Source of the DNA: Turnera subulata
Lineage: Eukaryota; Streptophyta; Magnoliopsida; Malpighiales; Passifloraceae
Length of the DNA: 64,000 nucleotides
NCBI GenBank assembly: GCA_028386065.3
Contig: JAKUCV010005600.1
Location: 230,379 to 294,378 of the forward strand
Direction of reading: 5' to 3'
Positions 1 through 11,069 of this stretch are shown in pieces (within the stretch, counting starts at the first letter, position 1; the number at the start of each line of letters is the position of its first letter). Position numbers and translations under genes: made by a program. Below the pieces are notes generated by a model, which was not told where the DNA came from, did not search any database, and saw only the letters and a list, made by a program, of their open reading frames with translations.

Positions 1-219
1 GCCTTCTCAGTTTTACTAAATACTGGTCCATCAATACTCTCAGGCAAGCCAAGCCAGTTATATATACATATTCTGCCATATATGTAAACTCTCTCCGTAT
101 CGCATCTATTAATATATAACAACACATTATTTCTCCATTTCCTTTTAAAATTTTATCAGATTCCAAAACTCCATTAAATTTTTAAGTAATTGAGAGCATA
201 ATAACTTTAAATTTTGCAG

Positions 220-953
220 GAGTGGCTATTGGAGCAGGTAGTCAAACGGTTGTTGCATATGTTAATATTTGTAGCTATTATGTGCTTGGGGTCCCAATTG
301 GGCTTCTTCTAGGATATGTGGCTCATTTACAAGTGAAGGTAAGACAGATCAAGAGATTCTCTTAATAAAATTACCTGGTATAGATGGATGCTCTGCTCTG
401 GAGCAATGACCCTCTTTTTTTTTATTTTTCTCTCAATTTTTTCTCATTAAGTTTAGTATCATCCTTCTTCTTATGTTAGGGTATATGGATTGGCATGCTC
501 ATTGGAGTTGTAATGCAAACACTTACACTTGGATACATTACCCTGCGAACAGACTGGAATGAACAGGTGAAGATCGAGCGCCTTTCTACTCCTTTATCAT
601 ATCCATACAAAATATTATTTATGCAACCAATTATATGCCAAACTTTTTTTAATGACACACTAATGCTTTTTTTTTTTTTCTTCGAACAAAAATAAGATTT
701 GGATGTTATAAATTTGGTCAGAACCATAATTTCTGTGGGATGGAGAGTTCCAACATACATACATTTGCACTTACTAGTACTATGCAACTGTGATAAGGGA
801 TGGGAAACATGTACTATGATTTGTCTAAAATTTTTCATCATTTCTCCTCTCAAATCAAATCTCATTTACTTTTGTCTTTTTTAGGTTAACAAGGCATCGC
901 AACGTCTACGCCAATGGCTACTACGACCTAGTTCAGAAGAAGATTACAGTTAA
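220..953 (+). CDS. MATE efflux transporter (DETOXIFICATION family), last three exons
   Basis: Three exons encode the C-terminal part of a plant MATE/DTX protein: 220-338, 480-566 and 885-953 (stop TAA 951-953). Each is bounded by AG acceptors and GT donors and the phases join cleanly. The first exon begins with two bases of a split codon, so earlier exons lie left of the window. The peptide starts with GAGSQTVVAYVNICSYYVLG, followed by a glycine-rich membrane segment (VPIGLLLGY) and a second one (GIWIGMLIGVVMQTLTLGYI), which match the last two transmembrane helices of the family. A short charged tail follows (NKASQRLRQWLL...EEDYS). MATE proteins are proton- or sodium-coupled exporters of metabolites, xenobiotics or citrate at the vacuolar or plasma membrane. 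The substrate cannot be read from this fragment. The gene converges on the ELMO gene. Confidence 0.9.
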
Positions 954-1756
954 AGACAGGAATGGGCTTAGATTTATAAGCAAACTGTAAGATATTTTTT
1001 TTTATGTAGAATCGCAAGTTTTTCTGAAAGCATATATATGTACCATATGCTTGCTTTTATAAGTTTATTCTGTGGTAGTTAGAGTAGAACATCTGTCGTT
1101 AACTTCACTCACTATACGTGGTGCATCTTGCAGCTCGAGACCCAAACTTGATTTAGCTTATACTGGACACCAAGAGGAGTTCTCTGGCTTCGCCATCCAA
1201 CCGGCACACAGATTAGCTTCTCGATCGATACACTTGAACCAATTAGTTCTCCGCTTTGAGCTTGTAACTCAATTTATACTATTCATTATTAATATACATA
1301 TTGTTTAAGATTCGCTTGGACAGACATAATCAAGGAGAAAAAGAATAAGTAGAGAAGTAAACACCTGTGACGTTAAGAAGTTCTATAAAACTCCATTGCA
1401 AATCATATGTGAATATCATCCCACAAACTTGTTGCAGAAGAATGACAAAAAGGTGAGAAGAAGAAACCACCAACATCATACACCCCAGAAATTTGTTGGA
1501 GAAGAGTTACAAGAGATCACTGTACATTTCCATAAAAATTACTGACCGAAATAGCACACGCAAACCGTATGGCTCCATTAATTAAATTCTTTTACAATCA
1601 GTAATAACTAAAAATATATACCAAGATTTCTTTTCTTTTATTTTCTTTTTATTAGAATACTAATTTAATTTAATCAATTGGGAACTACTTTAATCAACAT
1701 TTCCCATGAGAAAGAAAAGAGAAAAGATATTCACTATTTCACATTCTTTCACAACT
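954..1756. other. intergenic region between convergent genes
   Basis: This 0.8-kb AT-rich stretch holds the 3' UTRs of the MATE gene (from the left) and the ELMO gene (from the right). The only open frame of any size, 1072-1308, has no recognisable domain and is probably part of the MATE 3' region. No repeat or RNA gene was seen. Confidence 0.5.
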
Positions 1757-4700
1757 TTATCCCGTCAATAGATTGTATCCAGGCAAGTCTCTGATGCTAT
1801 AAACATCATCAAGAGCGAGCTCACGCTCTAACTGCATCCTAGTAGACTTCAAGACATCCTGCGCAGATAAACCACAAATGAGCCAATGTCGTAAAACAAT
1901 TGCAAGGTAAGATAATCACATGGTTGTGAAAGCACAATTACATTGAATTCCATATATGAGGCACGCTTTGCCAGCCATTGAGCATCCATCATCTGAAATG
2001 CTATACAATACAGGTTGTCAAACGCCATTTCATCTTCCGCCAGCAGTTCTATAAATCGGAATCCAGCTGGAGTGGTTGGCTTCCCTGAGGTAAAGTTCAT
2101 ATCATAAATTTTGGCTCATCCACAAACATCAGAAATTTAGAAATAGTGTTGCCCGGAGAGAGTTCTTTTATTCAGACATTCATTGCAAGAATATTCAACC
2201 TCAAAGGAAATAGGAATAAACCATATTCAAATACCTACTCTTAAGAGTCGAAGAAAATTCTTTCAGCCCAAACTAAAAAACTTAGAATGACTCAAATGTC
2301 AGTGAAGTAAAGATTCAGCTGGCAAGCAGTAATACAGGAATTCTTTTGAGATTGGGAAAGTATATGAGACATGAGAAAAGGTAGCCGGAGAACAGGATGA
2401 TAAACAGTTCCTCAGTCTATTACTTATTTCCAGATAAAAGCAAAAAAGCCTTACTGAAATCCCAATCACTCCAATGACAATAAAACACACTTTAGGATGT
2501 GAAGTTTGACTGAATGTAAGTCTAAAACTTTAGCAACCCATAACCGAGGCTTGTATGTCTCACATCATTCATGTTGTCACCAGAGCTATATTATGCATTT
2601 TGTTATTAGAAAAAAACCTAAATTATAAACTTTAGCTTACACGTTTGGCTCAAAAGAGAGAAAAACGAGTATACCTGTTTGTAGTTCTAACATTTGAGCC
2701 AACATAAATGAAATGTTTATGCCAGCCACAGCAAAGGGATATTCCCACTGAGCTCTGATTCCATCTTTTTTGTGCAACAGTCGCTGGAATGAATCCTGTT
2801 GACTAAAGAGAGTTACCAGGCATATAACCATAGAATAAAGAGCCATATTTACTGGATATTAATCAAAGTACCCATTAACCCAAAAACAAGAAACTAAATG
2901 GTGGAGAATCAAACATATGGCTGCACTAGCAAAGCTTAGTGAAAAAATACAGCAAAGAGAAAATGCATCCATCCAGTTAGTCAAAATTTTTTAAAGCTCA
3001 AAAGATATAAGTGCAGAGAATAGCATCTCAATCATAAAACAAAGAATCTAAAAACCCAAGGATGAATACTGTGGCCCATTGTTGCCACTCTTTTTCTAGC
3101 ACTCTAAGTAACTGTAGCTTTATACTTCCAACCAGAGTCTCCCAAAAGAAAGTCTTAACAGTTCTACAACTCATACTCCTGTAACTGCACAATATAGCAG
3201 GATAAATCCAGTAGAAATGTGGCAAAATTTCTTTTCGCCGCAAGCTCCTGTATTGCGCATAGCTGCATTGACACCCATGTGACACCAAAGAAAACAATAA
3301 ATTGAATCCTCTGATGCAGTGCCACAGCTGGGTAGGGTATCAAAGAATTTTGAATGTTGCTGTACTAGTATTACTCAATAGATAAATTGAAGAAAGTTAT
3401 GCATGACAATATAGCTGCAATTTTAACATCAATTAAGAGAATCCTCTGACCTACAATAGCATAGACCATCCTATATCTGATTCTACTTTTGGAGAGTTTT
3501 CTGACTTGGGAATGTCATGAAATGAGAAAGTCAGCAGCTTGAAGCAAGGACTCTCGAGTTCCTTCCCAAGACTAGAACTTACAACATAAAATCTGGATAG
3601 CAATTTTCATAAAAAATGACTGGGGACATTGGCCATCGGATGATGATGTTGGGAAACGATCTATTGAAGAATCTGCAGATAATGCCATCTTCTTTCATCT
3701 AAACAGTAACCTAACCCCGGTGAAAAGAACTCGAGAAGAATAGTGGCATGCTGCATGCCTTCCTTGGAACTATAAACAAAACTTAAAGAGGTGGCAGGTT
3801 CTAAACCCTAACAATCACAGAAGCAAGGTTTATGCATTTCAACCCATATAACAGGCTCCAATTTCTCAATGGAAATGAGTAGTTCGAACAGGCTGTTAGA
3901 ATAGCTATCCAACTCAGATAAGAGAACAAACCGGATATTTGCTGGCAAAATAGATAAGATTCTCCAATGATATGAATCCCCCACCCCTTGAAAATGTCAC
4001 AGAAAACTTGCATAAGTACCTTTCTTGAGGACCGTAAATAAAATATTGTTACAAATCATATTCCACATTGTTTCTACACACCGGAAATCAGTTGATGGGT
4101 CTGTACCCTGCCAGCCCATCTCCTTCCAAAGCTCAGACTTAAGAGATGGGAGCTCCCTATCTGGATAGGCTAACCTCCATAACTGTTTAAGTGCATCCTG
4201 CAAGGAAAAATCATTTCAATATCGAATTGCAGAATCTACACCAATACAGAGGTATGATCATGTTAAGGCAGAGTGATTTATGAAAGATATTTCAGCCAGT
4301 CTTCTCATATGTACTCAACCCAATGCAGAGAAAGATAATTGATATGACAGAAAAAAATGCCCCTATCACCAAAGCAAAAATCAACAGAAGATTTTAGTAA
4401 TAGTCTCCCTTCCACTGTGCATTATATTTGAGGCCTGAACTTCAAGCTCACAAGAAAACTATAGCAGATATAAAGAAGCCAATGCATTGAATGTTAGACC
4501 TTTAAGTCTTCTGTCTCTACAGTTATTTTGTGCATGCCAGTTCTCTTTTATACAAGTTAATTGTCTCTTCACCAGAAACACACACAATAGTTAGTCCAGA
4601 TACATCTAGAACCACCATAATTAAGAAGAATGCAGATCATAGTGAGATTAAACTTCTCTGGTAGTTAAATGACCTATAAGGTAAGAAACCATAATTCAAC

Positions 4701-7175
4701 ACTTACAACTGCTAGTACATCTAGCATGCAGGTTACATATGCCTAACATAAGATGATATCTAGCAACATGGACAACTCTACAAGTAAACAAACAAACTGA
4801 AATCGAGGGCATGAATCATTCGTAGACATCTCACCAGGTTTGTCAACATTTATCCTATGAGGCTCTGAAGACATTCAACTAAGCTATATTTACAAGCAGT
4901 AAAACTATGACAATTTACCGTCCAACCAATGTTGACAGAAAGAATCGAAAGCAATTGATTAAATGGTTTCCATCAGTTAATTTGTCATTTAGTCGACCCA
5001 AAGTTTGCTTAAAAACAAAGATTCATGTGTCGTACCGGCTGGTGGTGTAACAAGTAAAAAAAATCAAGTAAAGACACAATCACAAGTCAAGAAAAAAAGT
5101 TAGAAATGAAGATCTACCTGATGCTCCACTCTGGAACCATCAAAGGGCACTTTGAGTCTTTGCTGTAGATGTCGCAGTCTTACTTCCTTAAAAGAACAAT
5201 ATATAGCATCAAAGTCAAGTTTGCAGAAAATAAATATTGACAAGATTTCAAAATCGGGTTAATAAACAGAAACACCAACAAGATAACAGGACAACCACTG
5301 ATGATATAAATGGATGACAATAGCCAAACAAAATAGAGTAGAAGTATATAAGTAATTATTGATCTGTCCACAAGACAATACTGAGAAACAACGTTTCCTT
5401 TCACCAACAGGAGAGCAGCATAACATATCTGTTCAAATCGACATCATATAACTCAACTCCATCCTGCTGTTAAATCTTCGTCGAAGCAGTACTATGGAGT
5501 ATCAAATGGGGACATACAGATGAAAATGGCACAGAAATGCACAAGACAATATGTTAAAAACAAAGTTTCCTTTCACCAACAGGAGAGCAGCATAACATAT
5601 CTGTTCAAATCGACATCATATAACTCAACTCCATCCTGCTGTTAAATCTTCGTCGAAGCAGTACTATGGAGTATCAAATGGGGATATACAGATGAAAATG
5701 GCACAGAAATGCACTTCTGTGATATATATTTCATACAATGTTCAAACTGAAGCAACAGCAAGCATAAATAAAAGAGGAGAAAACACCAAAAGATAAAAAT
5801 ACTAAAAGATACTGACCAATTTCTGTATCCCATGGTAACATGTTCAAATCAAAAAGAAAATGAAATCAAATCCAGTTCGCTAGAGTGATATGAAAAGTCA
5901 AAGATACACACTCTCTTTACATATATATAAATAGAGAGAGAAAAATGAAGGGGTAGGCTAGACAATATAAACTAAGGCACTAAATATACCTGTGCAGGAC
6001 TAAGTGAAGGTTGAAGAAGTTTCGTATTTGACGCATTTTGACTGGGGGAAGAAGGAAAAAGCCGTCCCAACAGCGATCCAGAAGCCAGCATTATACTTGC
6101 TGCGAAAATCAAGAAAAAAATGGTCATGACCAAAGCAATCAATAATGCGAACTGAGATGCTAAAGATATTTGCATAAAAACTGCTGCAAAGATAGTGGGA
6201 ATGCTGGTATTCGTTCTTGGAAAGAACAAATTTACAGTAAGTTGAAAAGTCTGGAAGAAAAAATTCTTCATGCAACTAACTATTGGAGCGAAACTTTGAT
6301 TGTTCCAATTATCAACAGCAATCATATATTTGGTGCAAATTAACGTGATATCTAGAGCTCATCAGATGTCAATGAGTTAGCAAATTGGTGAAAGTAGAAT
6401 TAGAATGGTGTGTGAACACAAGTGGCACTCGGGAACAAACAGATGCATGCTTCTACTTTATGGATTTATGTGTCAACTCTATATGCAGCTACTTCTGTCC
6501 TTAGACACTGGTTCTGTCAGCGAGGAGGCTCTCTCTTCAATTTATTTCATCTGCTTTCTCGTTACTGTATTTACTAGGGTTTTTGGGTCACAACATCCCG
6601 CATTTGGGTCAAATGGCGCGGTTTATCACACACATTGCAATGAGAGTTGAAAAGTCTGTCTGTATGTCTGTCTGTATATACATACATCATACTTTGACAT
6701 ATAGCAAAAGAGAGAGAAATCTGGAAGCTTAACTAAGTATCACGGAAAAGTTTTCAGTGTGAAGCATGCCTATTCTGGATAGAAATTGCAGTAAAGACAA
6801 GTATAAGAGCAAGATGCACACCTAACCATTGTGCCCACTGCGCAAGCAGCTGTGAGAACAGTAACGTCCAGTGGAGCTGTTGCTGCCTCTGCTCATCATC
6901 CCAAAGATCAGCTACTGCGCGAACCTATAAGGAAGCAAAAAGGAAAAAAAAAAAAAAAAAAGGATTAATATCAACAATTTTACATGAGCAATGATGGTGA
7001 TCTTCTTTTGAAATAAGAGACAAGTGACTCTCACTGCAATAGCTGAATCTTGGTGGCTACGATTCCCAAGCAAAGGTTCAGTCAGGCCATCAATCCCCGA
7101 CGCGTCAAACTGCTCATTCCTTTTGCCATCAACATCACCATGTTGTAGCCTTCTTCTCAGAGTTCTGGAAGTCAT
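1757..7175 (-). CDS. ELMO domain-containing protein, complete, nine coding exons
   Basis: The coding exons in transcription order are 7035-7175, 6822-6924, 5990-6099, 5118-5186, 4082-4197, 3932-3986, 2675-2795, 1942-2084 and 1757-1858. Their lengths sum to 960 nt (319 residues) and all phases agree with GT-AG borders. The product starts MTSRTLRRRL and has a short N-terminal region with TEPLLG and GSLLGRLF motifs. The ELMO domain follows, about residue 130 to 300, with landmarks RVEHQDALKQLWRLA, LWKEMGWQGTDPSTDFR, GGFISLENL, WEYPFAVAGINI, AEDEMAFDNLYC and QWLAKRASYMEFN. The C-terminal end, LERELALDDV, is typical of the plant family. In animals ELMO proteins act with DOCK-type exchange factors or as GAPs for ARF/ARL GTPases. 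The role of this plant subgroup is not known in detail. The start ATG lies just after the acceptor of a 5' UTR intron. Intron 3 carries a 171-bp tandem duplication. Confidence 0.93.
5371..5714. repeat. tandem duplication, 171-bp unit, in an ELMO intron
   Basis: The stretch starting CAAGACAATA at 5371 restarts at 5542 and runs almost unchanged to about 5714. Only a few substitutions and small indels, near the start of the unit and at about 5515/5686, separate the copies. It lies inside the intron between coding exons 3 and 4 and does not touch an exon border, so it should be neutral for the protein. Confidence 0.9.
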
Positions 7176-7415
7176 AATTCGAAAACAACCCTATAACAGA
7201 GAAAAAGCCCCCAACAAGCTTAACACAATGAAATCAAAACCCCAGAATTCCAAGCAAAGATAAAGCAAGCAACTTTAGCCAAACAAATCGAAACCCAGAA
7301 TCCGGAGCAATTTAAGAAGAGGCATAAACAGCACTCAATTCACAAATTCAACAAGTTCATACCCAGAGGAAAGAATGCATGCCAATGAAAAACTGTGGAA
7401 AGGAGAGAATCAAAT

Positions 7416-7460
<45 letters not shown>

Positions 7461-7500
7461 CACATACCCCAGCTAGGAAAAGAAGCAGGGAAGAAGAAAA
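7176..7500 (-). promoter_or_regulatory. 5' UTR and leader intron of the ELMO gene
   Basis: Reading leftwards, an acceptor (TTATAG followed by GGTTG) at about 7191 precedes the ATG by about 20 nt. A matching donor (CTGGG followed by GTATGTG) lies near 7470. A leader intron of about 0.28 kb therefore separates the first non-coding exon (about 7470-7500 and beyond) from coding exon 1. A TATA-like stretch reading TATATACA on the minus strand lies near 7560-7570. The transcription start is inferred, not proven. Confidence 0.5.
7419..7455. repeat. (AG)n microsatellite
   Basis: About 18 uninterrupted AG units. On the transcribed strand of the ELMO gene this is a CT-rich run inside the leader intron. 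A similar run sits in the first exon or promoter of the other minus-strand gene (59273-59299). Confidence 0.95.
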
Positions 7501-8366
7501 GTTTGAGGTGATGATACTAATTCACAGGGCAGAAGCCAAGCCACCACAGGAGGAGTATATGTATGTATATACACACACAAAGCCAACCCTTTGCAGTTAA
7601 GGAAGCTAGAGGTGCAATTTGTTTTTATAAATGTTTAGTATTAATTTTTACATTTACGACCAAAAAAAAAAATTAAAAGTGGATGAAATTGGGTCTTGAT
7701 CTCTCTCTGTCTCTATACATGCCCAGAGTTGTGTGTGTGCGTGCGTCTATCTCTCTGTATCACCTTCCTGGAAGCAGAGAAGGACAATACAGAGATCTCG
7801 ATCTCCCCAGAGATTATTACCTCTCTTCCTACACCTTCTTCTCTTTTTCTTCTTTTCCTGGGTAGATAAACAAAATAAATAAATAAATAAAAAGTTTTGC
7901 TCACTTTTAACCCCGCAGTAACTAATCTTTTTTCTTTTTGACGATGAGGATTTATCATTCAATGGTAACAAATTAACAACTCTCCGTTGTGATTTGAGGT
8001 GTTTTGAGGTGTCTTAATAATATATAAATAAATACTAATATATATGTTCATTTGAATTCGGTAATTTCATTTTACATAACTTTATCCCCAATTTCTAACG
8101 CATTCGCACATATAAACCGTTTTAGTATCAATTTCGTTTTTTTTTTTTTTAAGAATGTCACGTTCTTTGTTGTTTATGTCTATATTTTTTATGAGATTGC
8201 TTAAGAGTTAAGACCTTATATTTTGTCATAAGTTCGTTATTCGTAACGCCATATAGAATAAGACCAAATCAATTATTTAAGGGCCTGTTTGGTATCGTTG
8301 CAGTTTTCAGTTTTTGATTTTTTGATAATATGCGTATCCCAGTTCAGTTTTTGGTTTTAGGTTTTA
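7501..8366. other. upstream intergenic region of the ELMO gene
   Basis: This contains the presumed ELMO promoter, a pyrimidine-rich stretch (7690-7860) and AT-rich DNA without a supported gene. At 8281 the word GGGCCTGTTTGGTA begins a segment typical of the ends of plant TIR-type MITEs. Similar sequence (AAAACATGTTTGGC) reappears just right of the Helitron at 19846, so the Helitron probably landed inside an older MITE-like element. Confidence 0.4.
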
Positions 8367-8599
8367 TCTATATTATATATAAAAGCCCGAAGACACCGAA
8401 ACAACCGAAAATACAGAAATAGTCCTACTTAATAATAAAAAAATGAATAAACCATTATAAATTATACATAATTAAAATCCACATTAATCATCATTCCTAA
8501 ATATGTGTACGCATACCCTAAATTTCTCAACCTAAATTTTTTCTCTTTTCATATGCCACATCAAAGTTCAAGCCTATGTATAGTTTTTATTTTTATTTA

Positions 8600-9115
8600 A
8601 AAATCTTTGGGATACATATTAAGATTTAAGCTTATGAAGCAAAGATATAGTTATGAATACCTATCATCAACAAGAAACCAATTAGATCGCAAACTCAAGG
8701 TAGGTACTACTTTAAAAACCCTATTTTAAAAACCAATTAGATAGCAATCATTTCTAATTTTTACTTCTAAATTTGTGACATACATATTAAGATTTAAGCT
8801 TATAAAGAAAAGATATAATTTTGAATACCTATCATCAACAGGAAACCAATTGGATCGCAAACTCGAGGTATGTATTTCTTTTAAAACCCTATCTAAAAAA
8901 CCAATTAGATAGCAATCCTTGAGAAGAATTAAATTCTAAGGCTTGTGCAAGGTATGTATGATTTTTTATTTTTATTTTTAAATTTCTCAGATACATATTA
9001 ACATTTAGGCTTATTAAGCAAAGATATAGTTTTTTTTTATATACTAGAAGCAAAGATATAGTTGTGAATACTTATCATCAACAAGATTCCAATTAGATTG
9101 CAAACTCAAGGTGAT
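8600..9115. repeat. three degenerate direct repeats inside the Helitron
   Basis: Words such as AAGATTTAAGCTTATGAAGC and CCAATTAGATCGCAAACTC recur at about 8615-8706, 8784-8880 and 8994-9112. The spacing is about 170-210 bp and the copies are clearly diverged. There is no coding potential. Confidence 0.7.
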
Positions 9116-9399
9116 TATATTTTTCAATTCATGACTGATGTCTGTCAACAAGAATTATGAAGAAAATATTTGAGGTACAGTGGAATAGTTAACGCAATCG
9201 AACAACTACTATAAAAAAAATAATAGTAACAAGCAATAATATAATTTAATAATTTCATTCATTAATAATATAATTTATAATTAAAATCATAAAATTTAAA
9301 ATATTATAGGAATAAAAAATATTCTTAATAATAATAAATTTATAAATTCCTATTATAATACAAAGTAATTCTAAGCAATGTATATCGGTTTGTCTAGAT

Positions 9400-11040
9400 T
9401 ATCAAAAAAAAACTCTTTGTTTACATTATATATAAATTCTTCTTAATAAAATGATTAATATAAAAAAATATTTATATCATCTCAACTACAATTACGATAG
9501 ACAATAATTGTTGAAAAACAATAAAATTATGATGAAGCACTGTCGAAGAGTTAGCAAAAACTATGAACAGGAATAACATCTGCGAAAAAAACATTCCTAG
9601 AGAAGGATAATCGTAAGAAATTATGACGTACATTTTTGTAATTTATTATCAATAAGAACTATAGAGAATAAAAATTAATTTATAAATTCCTATTTTAATA
9701 CAAAAATTGATTTTAAACAATTTGTATTTTTTTGTTTAGAATATCAAAAAAAACAAAATCAGTATCTACATTATATATAAGTTCTATCAAGACAATAATT
9801 AATATATAAACCTTTATTTTTATATTCTCAACAATTACCAAGAATTATGAAGAATAATAATTACTGAAAAATAATAGAATTATGGGGAAGAAGAGCCGAA
9901 GAGTCAACGAAAACTATGAACAAGAATAACATCTACGAAATAGAATAGTAATGGAAAAAATAATCACAAGAATTCATGATAGATGTAGTTATAATTTATT
10001 ATTTATAAGAACTATGGAGAAAAAAAAAATCAAAGAGCAGTTGAATAATCAATGAAAATTACCAATAACAACGACGAATACATTGAAAAAATCATTGTCT
10101 ACACTATATATAAGTCCCTCTCAAGAAATTGATTAGTATTTAAGTCTTTATTTATATTTTCTCAACAACTACTAAGCATTAAAAAAATAATTACTGCTGA
10201 AAAATAATAAAATTATGAAGAAAAACAAGTGAAGAGTTAGCCAAAACTATGAACTAGAATAATGTTGATTAAAAAGAATAATTATGAAGAATAATGGTCA
10301 AAAAGATCTCACGCAGATATGGTTGTAATTTATTAAAAATAACGAAAACAAATAATTATAAGAATTCATGACTGATGTGTTTGTAGTTTATTATCAACAA
10401 GAACTATGAAGAAAAAAGTAAAAATAATTGAATAGTCAACAAAAATTACCAACATGAACAAAGACTACAAAAAATAATAATAAAGAAAAATAATAATATA
10501 ACTTAACAATTCCCTTCACTAATAAGATAATTTAATAATACAAATTATATAACTTAGAAAATCAAAAGATTACCAAATATTAATAATAATAATAGATTCA
10601 TAAATTCATATTATGTTGCAAAAATTAATTTTGAATAATTCGTTGGTCTTGATCATGAAAAAAAAAAAATTTGTGTACATTATATATAATTTTTCTCAAG
10701 ATAATAATTAATATATAAGCATTTATTTATATTTTCTCAACAACTACTTTAAATTACGAAGAATAATAATTATTGGATAGAACTATGATGAAGAATACCC
10801 GAAAATTCAGTAAAAACCTTGAATAAAAATAACGTTTACAAAAAAAAAAATCACAATAGCTCATGACAGATGTGTTTATAATTTATTAATTTTTGTTAAC
10901 TAATATGATTAAAAATAATCGATCTATAAATTACTATTCCTCTAGATAATGGGTAGCGTATCCGTTTGCTTAGATTATAAAAAAAAATTGTCTTCATTAT
11001 ATATAAATTATTCTCGAAATAATGGATTAATATTATACCA
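9400..11040. repeat. degenerate tandem array, about 345-bp unit, inside the Helitron
   Basis: ACATTATATATAA occurs near 9422, 9770, 10112, 10676 and 10996. A second landmark, AACTATGAAC with variants, occurs near 9559, 9911, 10243 and 10811. The usual spacing is 320-350 bp with one double gap, which suggests five or six decayed units, one having lost its landmark. AT content is very high and there are no ORFs. Confidence 0.6.
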
Positions 11041-11069
11041 CGTGATTTTAAATATATAATAGTGTACCA

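Noticed and set aside
3286..3310. Candidate micro-exon of the ELMO gene (reads GFNLLFSL with correct phase and splice borders).
   Set aside because: The true exon at 3932-3986 encodes GGGFISLENLIYFASKYP with perfect phase and family match, so this is a chance resemblance.
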